Both the position numbers and the translations under genes were made by a program. From CAYRVF01 sp964427535 (GTDB lineage Bacteria > Chloroflexota > Ktedonobacteria > Ktedonobacterales > JADMIN01), in contig CAYRVF010000093.1 of NCBI GenBank assembly GCA_964427535.1, forward strand, positions 1 to 20,798: a stretch of 20,798 bases of DNA, in the 5' to 3' direction. Shown piece after piece: positions 1 through 7,563 of the stretch. The notes beneath the pieces were generated by a model, which ran no database searches, was not told where the DNA came from, and was given only the letters and a program-made list of their open reading frames with translations. Within the stretch, counting starts at the first letter, position 1. Every line of letters starts with the position of its first letter.

Positions 1-12
1 GGGATAGTCGAG

Positions 13-975
13 TCAAGCGGAGATGCTGTTCGTCTCGATAACCTGGCCATCCTCGTTTTGCAGCAGATAGCTGAGCGCGCCGTGCAGCACACCCGGTCGC
101 CCGCCGACGAGCGTCGCGGCGTGCTTGCCGGTCTCCACGCCCGCGCCAGCCGCTTCGACGCCGACGAGTCGCACACCCACGTCGCCCGCGAAGGGATAGA
201 ACATGCCGATGGAGTTGCTGCCACCGCCAACGCAGGCGACCACGAGGTCCGGCAGGCGCCCCTCGGCCTGTTGAATCTGCTCGCGCGTCTCACGGCCGAT
301 GACGGACTGGAAGTCGCGCACGATCTGGGGGTACGGGTGGGGCCCAACCGCCGAGCCGATCAGGTAGTGGGTCGTCTCGACGTTCGTCACCCAGTCGCGG
401 ATGGCCTCGTTGATGGCGTCTTTGAGCGTGCGGCTGCCCGCCGTGACCGGGCGCACCTCGGCGCCGAGCAGCTTCATGCGGAAGACGTTGAGCGACTGGC
501 GCCGGATGTCTTCCTCGCCCATGTAGACGACGCACTCCAACCCCAGCTTGGCGCAGACCGTGGCCGAGGCGACGCCGTGCTGGCCCGCGCCCGTCTCGGC
601 GATCACGCGATGCTTGCCCATGCGCTGCACGAGCAGCCCCTGGCCGAGCGCGTTGTTGATCTTATGGGCGCCGGTGTGGGCCAGGTCTTCGCGCTTGAGG
701 TAGACTTTCGCGCCGACGCGCTTCGAGAGCCGTTCGGCGAAATACAGCGGGGTCGGCCTGCCCGTGTAGGTGCGTTCTTGCTCGCGAAGTGTGGCGGTGA
801 AGACGGGGTCGGCCTGGGCGTCGGCGTAGGCGCGCTCCAGCTCGTCCAGTGCGGCCATCAGGCTCTCGGGCACGAACTTGCCGCCGAAGTCGCCGTAGTG
901 CCCGCGCGCGTCGGGAAATGCGCCGTGTTGATAGCTCGTGCCGCTACCCGTACCTGGCTGCGTCTGTTCGATCAT
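13..975 (-). CDS. trpB: Tryptophan synthase beta subunit, cut by an in-frame TGA
   Basis: PLP-dependent subunit that condenses indole with L-serine, the last step of tryptophan synthesis; it normally works in the cytosol in a complex with TrpA. The N-terminus has the family pattern GHYGDFGGKFVPE. HTGAHKINNALGQ carries the PLP-binding lysine (about K105), and the phosphate-binding GGGSNSIGMF follows near residue 250. The ATG at 975 overlaps the trpCF stop in an ATGA arrangement, and a GAGG lies about 10 bases upstream. The frame closes at residue 320 with TGA (13-15) after ETNSISA. Normal family members are near 400 residues and read SISAGLDYP here. The bases beyond the stop (1-12) still encode LDYP, so the TGA replaces one conserved glycine codon (GGA to TGA would be one substitution). 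It is either a real lesion, a sequence error or a recoded codon. The rest of the gene, and any trpA, lie outside the window. Confidence 0.9.
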   Translation of the reverse strand: MIEQTQPGTGSGTSYQHGAFPDARGHYGDFGGKFVPESLMAALDELERAYADAQADPVFTATLREQERTYTGRPTPLYFAERLSKRVGAKVYLKREDLAHTGAHKINNALGQGLLVQRMGKHRVIAETGAGQHGVASATVCAKLGLECVVYMGEEDIRRQSLNVFRMKLLGAEVRPVTAGSRTLKDAINEAIRDWVTNVETTHYLIGSAVGPHPYPQIVRDFQSVIGRETREQIQQAEGRLPDLVVACVGGGSNSIGMFYPFAGDVGVRLVGVEAAGAGVETGKHAATLVGGRPGVLHGALSYLLQNEDGQVIETNSISA

Positions 976-2498
976 ATCGCTCGCGCCTCGATTTCTTGGT
1001 GCTGTAACCCAGTCCGCGTCTGCCGCGCCTCTTCGACGAATCGTCGCATCTTCGCGGGATCTTTCGCCCGCGCGGTCTCGATGCCGCTGCTCACGTCCAC
1101 GCCACACGCGCCGGTGGCATCCAGCGCCTGCGCGACGTTCTCGGGTGAGAGTCCGCCCGCCAGCAGCACGGGCCACCGCCGGGCCGGCGCGCGGGCCAGT
1201 GCCCAGTTGCCCGTCTCGCCGCTGCCGCCATAGCTGCCCGCTTTCGGCGTCTCCACCAGCAACACCGCCCCGGCGGCGACATAGGCATCCAGCGCGGCCA
1301 GGTCGTCTTCGGTGGATGGGCGCACCGCCTTGAGCACCGGTAGCCCGGTCCTCTGCCGGACCTCCGTGCAGACCTCCGGCGACTCGTCACCCGAGAGTTG
1401 GATGCCTTCCAGCCCGACCGTGCGCGCGATCTCCGCCATCGTCTCTGGCGCCTCGTTGACGAAGACGCCCACTGGACGCGGCAACCGGGTGCCCGGCGCG
1501 AGCGGAGCGGACCGGAGCGCACCCACCAACTCGAGCGCGCGCTCGATAGAGAGCCTGCGATGCTCCGGCGCCTGAGGAGCGAAGACGAGCCCGATGGCAT
1601 CCGCGCCGAGCATGGCGGCGAGCCGGACCTGTTCGGGCGTCGCCAGCCCACAGAGCTTGACGAACGGTGAGTGCGTGCCGGCGAAGAACGCCGCGACCAG
1701 CCCACCCGGCGCCGTCGCGAGCTCGCGCGCTTTCGCGACCGGATCGGCCGCGCGCATCAGCGCCTCGCCCACCAGAATCGCGTCCGCTCCCCACGCCCGC
1801 GCGGAAGCCGCGCCCGCCGCGTCGAAGATGCCGCTCTCGGCGATGAATATCCGATCTGAGGGTACTACTGGCCGCACATGGCGCACGACCTCGGTATCTA
1901 CGGCGAAGGTGCGCAGGTCGCGGCTGTTCACGCCGATGACGCGCGCGCCGCTCGCGACGGCCCGCGCCGCCTCCTCCGCATTGTGCGCCTCGACCAGCGC
2001 CTCCATGCCGAGCGAGTGGGTTAGCGCCAGCAGCGAGCGCAGTGTGTCGTCATCGAGCATCGCGCAGATGAGCAGCAGGGCATCGGCTCCGGCGGCGCGC
2101 GCCTCATAGACCTGATACGGGTCGAGCACGAAGTCTTTGCGCAGCACGGGGATGTCCACCGCTGCGCGCACGGCCCGCAGGTGATCGAGCGAGCCGAGGA
2201 AGAAGTGCGGCTCGGTGAGCACGCTGATCGCCGCCGCGCCGCCCTGTGCGTAGGCTGTCGCCTGCGCGACCGGCTCGAACGTCTCGGCGAGCAGCCCCTT
2301 CGAGGGCGACGCGCGCTTGATCTCCGCGATCACCCGAGCGGGGCCAGCTTCCGCTAGACGCAACGCCGCCGCGAAATCGCGTGGAGCTAGCGCCTCCGCC
2401 GCGCCAGCGCGCATCTCGTCCAGCGGCACCAGTGCCCGGCGCTCGGCCACGACCTCGCGTGTGGAGGCGACGATGCGCTCTAGAAACGTCTCAGACAT
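972..2498 (-). CDS. trpCF: Fused indole-3-glycerol phosphate synthase / phosphoribosylanthranilate isomerase
   Basis: One 508-residue protein carries two consecutive tryptophan pathway enzymes. Residues 1 to about 270 are TrpC: VIAEIKRASPSKG (K61), VLRKDF (K121), E170, IGVNSRDL (N191) and IAESGI (E221) match the barrel and catalytic positions known for IGP synthase. Residues about 278-508 are TrpF: FVKLCGL carries the catalytic Cys283, and GVDVSSGIE carries the catalytic Asp468. TrpF isomerises phosphoribosyl-anthranilate and TrpC then closes the indole ring. The domain order C then F is that of the enterobacterial fusion. The start at 2498 lies 25 bases after the upstream hydrolase stop; its ribosome binding site is weak (an AGG about 10 bases upstream). 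The stop overlaps the trpB start by 4 bases. The linker is short (about residues 262-277). Both sets of catalytic residues look intact. Confidence 0.95.
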   Translation of the reverse strand: MSETFLERIVASTREVVAERRALVPLDEMRAGAAEALAPRDFAAALRLAEAGPARVIAEIKRASPSKGLLAETFEPVAQATAYAQGGAAAISVLTEPHFFLGSLDHLRAVRAAVDIPVLRKDFVLDPYQVYEARAAGADALLLICAMLDDDTLRSLLALTHSLGMEALVEAHNAEEAARAVASGARVIGVNSRDLRTFAVDTEVVRHVRPVVPSDRIFIAESGIFDAAGAASARAWGADAILVGEALMRAADPVAKARELATAPGGLVAAFFAGTHSPFVKLCGLATPEQVRLAAMLGADAIGLVFAPQAPEHRRLSIERALELVGALRSAPLAPGTRLPRPVGVFVNEAPETMAEIARTVGLEGIQLSGDESPEVCTEVRQRTGLPVLKAVRPSTEDDLAALDAYVAAGAVLLVETPKAGSYGGSGETGNWALARAPARRWPVLLAGGLSPENVAQALDATGACGVDVSSGIETARAKDPAKMRRFVEEARQTRTGLQHQEIEARAI

Positions 2499-2523
2499 GA
2501 CGACGACCTATTTCTTCCATGTG

Positions 2524-3528
2524 CTACGATCCTGGCTCGGCCTGATCGCTCTCGGCCACCTGGCGCTCGATCTGTCGCAGCGCCTTCTCGCGTTGATAGA
2601 GTGCGCGCATGTTCAGCGCGAACATATCGCTGCCTTCCCACGCTTCGTAGGCTTCCGGGATGGGCAGCGCGGCGGCATCGTCCTCCGATACGACTTGCTC
2701 GACCGCCTTTCTCGCCAGAGCCGTGAGGTCGGCGATGTATTCGCGCATCTCCATCAGGCTCTCGTGGCTGCCGATGGGGCCATGCCCTGGCACCGCATAC
2801 TCGAAATCGAGCAGATCGATCTCGTTGAGGATGCGCACCCACTCGTCCAGATCGCCGTAGAACAGCGACGGATGCGCCCGCACGAAGAGCAGGTCGCCCA
2901 GAAAGACCACGCCGTCACCGCGTAGTACGACAAACGCGTCACTCGGCGTGTGGCCGCCGCCGTAGGTCACCACCTCCGCCCGATGCGTCGCGCCGTGGAG
3001 CACCATCTTGCGCTCGAACGTCAGATCGGGCAGCCGGATGAACACCTCGTCAAGCTGCTGATCGATCGCCTCGATGTCGCCGAAGCTCTCGACGAGCGCC
3101 CGGCGCAGGCGCTCATCCGTCGCGTGATCAATCGCCTCTTCGAGGTCGCTGTGCTGGCCGCGTTCGGCGCGTAGCTCGCCGAGAAACTGGGCACTACGAC
3201 CGGCGATCAGTTCGCGCGTACGCTCCGTCGAAATAATCTCTGCGCTTGGGAACTCCGCGTTGCCGAAGACATGGTCGCCGTGATAGTGCGTGTTGAGGAC
3301 GTACGTAGGTACGTGGCCTGTAAGCTGCTCCGCGACCGCGTTCAGCTCACGCGCCGCCGCGGGCGTGAAGCCGGTGTCCACGACGAGCGTGGAGCCGCCG
3401 AGGTCCACGATGCCCGCGTTGCCCATCATGCCCATGCCCGGTTTCGCGATGGCCGCGTAGATGTCCTCGCCGCTCACCCGTTCCACGGTGAAGTACGGCG
3501 ACTCTGGGAGCATGCGTTGCGTCGCCAT
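2524..3528 (-). CDS. Metallo-beta-lactamase-fold hydrolase inside the trp operon
   Basis: A 334-residue protein of the metallo-beta-lactamase superfamily. THYHGDHVFGN gives H81, H83, D85 and H86. GGGHTPSD gives H193, FLGDLLF gives D212 and VPGHG gives H249, so both zinc sites look complete. A helical insertion of about 70 residues (roughly 100-170) separates the first motif from the rest, and the C-terminal 80 residues are helical and charged. No signal peptide is visible, so it is probably cytosolic. The start at 3528 is chosen over an in-frame ATG at 3543 because AGAGGA lies 7 bases upstream of it. It lies 45 bases after trpD and 25 before trpCF. It is not a known tryptophan pathway enzyme. 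The overall pattern resembles broad-specificity hydrolases of the SoxH/glyoxalase II-like type; the substrate cannot be told from sequence. Confidence 0.85.
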   Translation of the reverse strand: MATQRMLPESPYFTVERVSGEDIYAAIAKPGMGMMGNAGIVDLGGSTLVVDTGFTPAAARELNAVAEQLTGHVPTYVLNTHYHGDHVFGNAEFPSAEIISTERTRELIAGRSAQFLGELRAERGQHSDLEEAIDHATDERLRRALVESFGDIEAIDQQLDEVFIRLPDLTFERKMVLHGATHRAEVVTYGGGHTPSDAFVVLRGDGVVFLGDLLFVRAHPSLFYGDLDEWVRILNEIDLLDFEYAVPGHGPIGSHESLMEMREYIADLTALARKAVEQVVSEDDAAALPIPEAYEAWEGSDMFALNMRALYQREKALRQIERQVAESDQAEPGS

Positions 3529-3573
3529 AATATGTCCTCTCACGCCTGTGACTCTGGTCTTCGATACTAGGCC

Positions 3574-4614
3574 CTAGGCGACGGGCACTGCCAGCGACTG
3601 TGTCAGCGTGACGAAGGCGTCCAACGCGCCCACTGCCTGGCCCGCTCGCAACGTCTCGGCCGCCAGGCGCACGCCGTCGGTCAGCGTGTCGGCGCGCCCG
3701 GTCACGTAGAGCGCCGCCCCGGCGTTCAGTGCGACCATCTCGGCGGGGGCGCCGCCCTGCTCGCCGCTCAGCACATCGCGCAGCAACGCGGCGTTCTGCT
3801 GCGCGTCGCCGCCTAGCACCGCCTCACGGGGCCGTTCGCTCAAGTCGAGCGCCGACGGCTCGATGGTGTATTCCGTCAGCTCACCCGTCGCGCCATGCAC
3901 CTCGACAACGCGGGTCGGCGCGCTCAACGACAGCTCATCCACGCCGTCTTCGCCGTGGACCACGAGCGCGCGCTCGCAGCCCAGCCGCAGCAGCACCTCC
4001 GCCATCAGCCGCAACAGCTTGCGGTCGGCGACGCCTAGCACTTGATAGCTCGCGCCCGCTGGGTTCGTCAGCGGACCGAGGATGTTGAAGACCGTGCGGA
4101 TGCCAATCTCACGCCGTGTCGGGCCGACATGCCGCATCGCCGGATGGTACGTAGGCGCGAACATGAAGCCGAAGTTCACCTGCTCGATGCAGCGCGCCAC
4201 CTGCTCAGGTCCCAGCTCTAATTGTACCCCCAGCGCTTCGAGCACATCGGCGCTGCCACAGCGGCTCGTCGCTGCGCGGTTACCGTGCTTGGCGACGGGC
4301 TGCCCCAGGGCGGCCACCGTCAACCCCGCCGCCGTCGAGACGTTGAACGTGCCCGAGGCGTCGCCGCCCGTGCCACAGGTATCGACGGCCGCGAGCGCCG
4401 AAGGCAGCGGCACATGCACTGCCTGTTCGCGCATGACCCGAGCCAGCCCCGTCACCTCGTCCACCGTCTCGCCCTTGATGCGCAGCGCCGTCAGGAACGC
4501 GCCGAGCTGTGAGGGGGTGGCGACCCCGGTCATGATCTCTTCCATGGCGGCGGCGGCATCGGCCTCGCTCAGAGACGCCCCACCCACCACCTGCGCGATC
4601 GCCTCACGAATCAT
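3574..4614 (-). CDS. trpD: Anthranilate phosphoribosyltransferase
   Basis: Transfers the phosphoribosyl group of PRPP to anthranilate, the second step of tryptophan synthesis, in the cytosol. The 346-residue length is typical of the family. The glycine-rich PRPP-binding motif DTCGTGGD is at about residues 78-85, followed by NVSTAAG. KHGNRAATSRCGSADVLEALG (from residue 109) is the second family signature, involved in anthranilate and PRPP binding. The start at 4614 has a strong GGAGGAGG about 7-8 bases upstream and overlaps the end of the B3/4-domain gene by 11 bases, so the two are probably translationally coupled. Longer in-frame starts would lie deep within the upstream gene and lack the family N-terminus. 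It is followed after 45 bases by the MBL-fold hydrolase. Confidence 0.95.
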   Translation of the reverse strand: MIREAIAQVVGGASLSEADAAAAMEEIMTGVATPSQLGAFLTALRIKGETVDEVTGLARVMREQAVHVPLPSALAAVDTCGTGGDASGTFNVSTAAGLTVAALGQPVAKHGNRAATSRCGSADVLEALGVQLELGPEQVARCIEQVNFGFMFAPTYHPAMRHVGPTRREIGIRTVFNILGPLTNPAGASYQVLGVADRKLLRLMAEVLLRLGCERALVVHGEDGVDELSLSAPTRVVEVHGATGELTEYTIEPSALDLSERPREAVLGGDAQQNAALLRDVLSGEQGGAPAEMVALNAGAALYVTGRADTLTDGVRLAAETLRAGQAVGALDAFVTLTQSLAVPVA

Positions 4615-5338
4615 GTTCCGCTCCTCCTCCGTCGTCCGCGAGCGCTGGCCGCTCCGCATCCAGCACCGCCGAGGTGTATGTGCCGCCCGCGTATTCGCGC
4701 AACAGCTCCAGCAGATCGCGCAGCGCGTCCTCCACATCGCGCCTGCCGCCGGGGTGCTGCGCCTCGACCGTCACCAGCGCGTCAGTGGTATCCTCGCGCG
4801 CCGCCGACTCCTCGCCTTGGCGCCAGCACCAGCGCCGTGCGATCACCAGACCCGTCTCGTCGGCGAAGATCACCTCGCCTGGCTCGGGAGGCCGCGCCTC
4901 CTCCGCCCCCAACTCGGTGTAGCGCTCGGTACCGTCCGCGAACCGGACCGTGACAGGACCACGCGCGGCGCGGGTATCGAAGATCGCGACCGGCAGGGCA
5001 TGGCGGATGCTCACCAGATTGCCGAGATCGACCAGCGTGTTGATGCTCGGGATATCGCCCTTCTTCGTGAGCCGCCGCAGCAGTGCCTCGGCCGCGCTGC
5101 GATGCTGGGTCGGCTCGACGCCGAAAGTCCGAAACGCCGAACGCCACGCCGCCAGCGACTCAAGCTGGCTGAGCGGCGTCGCGCCAATGCGGTCCAGCAC
5201 CGCGCGTTGCTCGGCGGCGTACAGTGCTCGCAGACCCTCGGGCGTGGGACCGTTCGTCACGCCATGCGCGAGGATGACACCGCCGGTGACCTGTGGGTAG
5301 CGCGCCAGCACCTCGGGCGAGTAGCGGAACGTCGTCAT
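4604..5338 (-). CDS. Stand-alone B3/4-domain protein (PheRS-beta editing-domain-like)
   Basis: A 244-residue protein. Residues about 65-220 resemble the B3/4 domain of the phenylalanyl-tRNA synthetase beta chain: FRTFGVEPTQHRSAAEALLRR, then DIPSINTLVDLGNLVSIRHALPV split here as SINTLVDLGN and RHALPVAIFD. ELGAEEARPPEPGEVIFAD and a C-terminal helix DALRDLLELLREYAGG follow. In PheRS this domain hydrolyses Tyr-tRNA(Phe). Free-standing members exist in many bacteria, mostly without a tested role. Here the ATG overlaps the trpG stop by 4 bases (ATGA), GGAG lies 6 bases upstream, and the end overlaps trpD by 11 bases, so it is an integral operon member. A role in tRNA or amino-acid quality control is an inference. 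No membrane segment or signal peptide is visible. Confidence 0.8.
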   Translation of the reverse strand: MTTFRYSPEVLARYPQVTGGVILAHGVTNGPTPEGLRALYAAEQRAVLDRIGATPLSQLESLAAWRSAFRTFGVEPTQHRSAAEALLRRLTKKGDIPSINTLVDLGNLVSIRHALPVAIFDTRAARGPVTVRFADGTERYTELGAEEARPPEPGEVIFADETGLVIARRWCWRQGEESAAREDTTDALVTVEAQHPGGRRDVEDALRDLLELLREYAGGTYTSAVLDAERPALADDGGGAEHDS

Positions 5339-5952
5339 ACGCGGCTCCGCTCACCCGCCACGCCGGAGCCGACCAGACGCCGACTCGTCGCGCCATCGAG
5401 GAAGTTGCGCAGCAGGTCCTTGCCCGCCGTCGTCAGAATCGACTCGGGATGAAACTGCACGCCCGCGATAGGGTAGTCACGGTGCCGCAGGCCCATGATC
5501 GTGCCGTCCGCCAGCGTGGCCGTGATCTCCAGCTCGGCGGGCAGCGTCTCGCGCTCCACGATCAGGCTGTGGTAGCGCGTCGCCTCGAACGGGTTGGGCA
5601 GCCCGGCGAAGATGCCCTCGCCATCGTGCTGGATCGTCGCGATCTTGCCATGCACCGGCTCAGCCGCGCGCACGACCCGTCCGCCGAACACCTCGCCGAT
5701 GCACTGGTGGCCCAGGCACACTCCCAGCAGCGGCGTCGTTGGCCCCAGCCAGGCGATGAGCTCGTTGGAGATGCCCGCCTCATGTGGCGTACAGGGCCCC
5801 GGCGATATGACGATGTGCGACGGGGCGAGCGCGCGTGCCTGCTCGACAGTGATCTCGTCGTTGCGGCGCACGAGCACGTCCGCGCCTAGCTCGGCGAGAT
5901 ACTGGTAGAGGTTGTAGGTAAAGCTATCGTAGTTATCGAGCAGCAGCAGCAT
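5335..5952 (-). CDS. trpG: Anthranilate synthase component II (glutamine amidotransferase)
   Basis: Class I glutamine amidotransferase that frees ammonia from glutamine for TrpE. The 205-residue length is normal. The N-terminus LLLLDNYDSFTYN is the family hallmark. The oxyanion strand ISPGPCTP is at about residues 49-56, the nucleophile Cys79 lies in GVCLGHQ, and the other catalytic residues are H168 and E170 in FHPES. The HGK motif near residue 101 is typical of TrpG/PabA. The start at 5952 lies within the end of trpE (20-base overlap) with GGGAGG 6 bases upstream. The stop forms an ATGA overlap with the next gene. It could also serve p-aminobenzoate synthesis as an amphibolic PabA, but its place right after trpE argues for anthranilate. 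Confidence 0.95.
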   Translation of the reverse strand: MLLLLDNYDSFTYNLYQYLAELGADVLVRRNDEITVEQARALAPSHIVISPGPCTPHEAGISNELIAWLGPTTPLLGVCLGHQCIGEVFGGRVVRAAEPVHGKIATIQHDGEGIFAGLPNPFEATRYHSLIVERETLPAELEITATLADGTIMGLRHRDYPIAGVQFHPESILTTAGKDLLRNFLDGATSRRLVGSGVAGERSRV

Positions 5953-7516
5953 CACGCGCCTCCCTCTCGCCGCTGGGCGGAGCGGCTCTTCCCACGTGCC
6001 CCTGCTCTCGTTCCTGAGCCTCTTCCAGCGCGCGCAGCACGGCGCCGAGTTTGTTCTCGGTCTCCTGAAACTCGTCCTCGGGCGTGGAGTCCGCGACGAT
6101 GCCGCCGCCCGCCTGCGCGTAGGCCATGCCGTCCTTGAAGAGCAGCGTGCGAATGGCGATGCAGGTGTCGAGCGTGCCGTCGAAGCCGATGTAGCCGACC
6201 GCGCCGCCGTAGATGCCGCGTCGCTGGCCCTCCAGCTCGGAGATGATCTGCATCGCGCGCACCTTGGGGGCACCCGAGAGAGTGCCCGCCGGGAAGCCCG
6301 CCCGCAGCGCGTCGAACGGCGTGAGGTCGGTCCGCAGCCTGCCCGTCACGTGCGAGACCAGATGCATCACGTGCGAGTAGCGCTCGACGTCGAGGAACTG
6401 GGTGACGCGGACGCTGCCCGGCTGGCTCACCCGGCCCACGTCGTTGCGTCCCAGGTCTACCAGCATGACATGCTCGGCGCGCTCCTTCTCGTCGGCGCGC
6501 ATCTCGGCTTCGAGCGCCGCGTCGGTCACCGGATCGGCGTCGCGACGCCGCGTCCCCGCGATGGGGTGAATGGCGACCTCGCCGTCCTCCACGCGCACCA
6601 GCAGCTCAGGCGACGCTCCCGCGACCGCGAACTCGCCGAGCGCCAGATAGAACATGTACGGCGACGGGTTGATCGACCGCAATGCCCGATACACCGAGAA
6701 CGGCGCCGCGTCCACCGGGCGCGCGAGTCGCCGCGACGGCACGACCTGGAAGCAGTCGCCCGCGCGCACATACTCTTTCACCCGCTCGACCGCCGCCATA
6801 TACGCCTCACGTGGCTCCAGGCGCGAGGGCAGCACCACCTTCGGCGTCCGGCGGAATCCTTGGCCGCGCGGCACACGCGGCGTCGCGCGTTGCAGGCGGC
6901 GCTCCATGTCGACGAGCCGGGCGGTCGCCTCCTCACGGGCGCGCGTCTCGTCGCCGCCAGCCGCCTCGATGTCGGCGTGTGTGAGCAGCCGTGCGCTGTG
7001 TCGCACGTGGTCGAAGACGAGCAGTGTATCGGAGAAGCAGAAGATCGCGTCCGGCACCTCCAAAGGATTCTCGGGCGGGACGGGCACCGTCGGCTCGAAG
7101 CGCGAGACGGCGTCGTACGCCAGATAGCCCACCGCGCCGCCAGTGAAGCGCGGCATCCCCGGCATGCGCGCGACGGGCCGCCGCTCGATCTCCGCGCGCA
7201 CGGCATCCAGCGGATCGTCGCAGGGCACGCGCTCAACGATGCCTGCGCGTGGCCCCGCGAGCCATGTGTGCTCGGCCACCCTGCCGCGCACGCGCAGGAC
7301 GAGATAGGGGTCGGTGCCGACGAAGGAGTAGCGCGCCAGCCGCTCGCCCCCTTCCACACTCTCCAGCAGGTAGCCGAAGCGCCCGTGTGCCAGCTTGAGG
7401 TATGCCGAGACGGGCGTCTCCAGATCGGCGGCGATCTCACGCCAGACCGGCACGAGCGTCGGCCGGCGCTCGCCCTCGGTGCGAACGTGCGTGTCTTCTC
7501 GTGTCGGTGCTGTCAT
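5933..7516 (-). CDS. trpE: Anthranilate synthase component I
   Basis: Converts chorismate and ammonia to anthranilate, the committed step of tryptophan synthesis. The 527-residue length is normal. The N-terminal domain has LLES at residues 50-53, the element that binds tryptophan for feedback inhibition in known TrpE proteins, so the enzyme is probably inhibited by tryptophan. The chorismate-binding domain spans about residues 230-495: CFQVVPSRR (255), SPYMFYL (285), PIAGTRRR (318), DLGRNDVGRV (354), GTLSGAPK (411), GGGIVADSTPE (470) and ETENK (485). The PIAGTRRR form, not the PIKGT of PabB, supports TrpE. The ATG at 7516 has AGGAGAG about 6-7 bases upstream and lies only 47 bases after the trpS stop. 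The charged, low-complexity C-terminal tail overlaps trpG by 20 bases. Confidence 0.96.
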   Translation of the reverse strand: MTAPTREDTHVRTEGERRPTLVPVWREIAADLETPVSAYLKLAHGRFGYLLESVEGGERLARYSFVGTDPYLVLRVRGRVAEHTWLAGPRAGIVERVPCDDPLDAVRAEIERRPVARMPGMPRFTGGAVGYLAYDAVSRFEPTVPVPPENPLEVPDAIFCFSDTLLVFDHVRHSARLLTHADIEAAGGDETRAREEATARLVDMERRLQRATPRVPRGQGFRRTPKVVLPSRLEPREAYMAAVERVKEYVRAGDCFQVVPSRRLARPVDAAPFSVYRALRSINPSPYMFYLALGEFAVAGASPELLVRVEDGEVAIHPIAGTRRRDADPVTDAALEAEMRADEKERAEHVMLVDLGRNDVGRVSQPGSVRVTQFLDVERYSHVMHLVSHVTGRLRTDLTPFDALRAGFPAGTLSGAPKVRAMQIISELEGQRRGIYGGAVGYIGFDGTLDTCIAIRTLLFKDGMAYAQAGGGIVADSTPEDEFQETENKLGAVLRALEEAQEREQGHVGRAAPPSGEREARDAAAAR

Positions 7517-7563
7517 GATCGTCTCTCCTGTGTGAACCGGTCGAGTGTGGGCGGTATAGCGCG

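Noticed and set aside
1..15. Genome-wide UGA=Gly recoding (as in some candidate phyla) to explain the TGA in trpB
   Set aside because: TGA is used as a normal stop in the same window by trpG, trpCF, moaD, pepA and the DHA2 transporter, with the proteins ending at the expected lengths.
58..1233. Long plus-strand open frame opposite trpB and the end of trpCF
   Set aside because: It is a shadow of conserved minus-strand genes, with no recognisable domain and no ribosome binding site.
7517..7563. Separate promoter for trpE in the trpS-trpE gap
   Set aside because: A TATACC-like sequence exists but no -35 at proper spacing was found. The gap is too short to argue for an independent unit from sequence alone.
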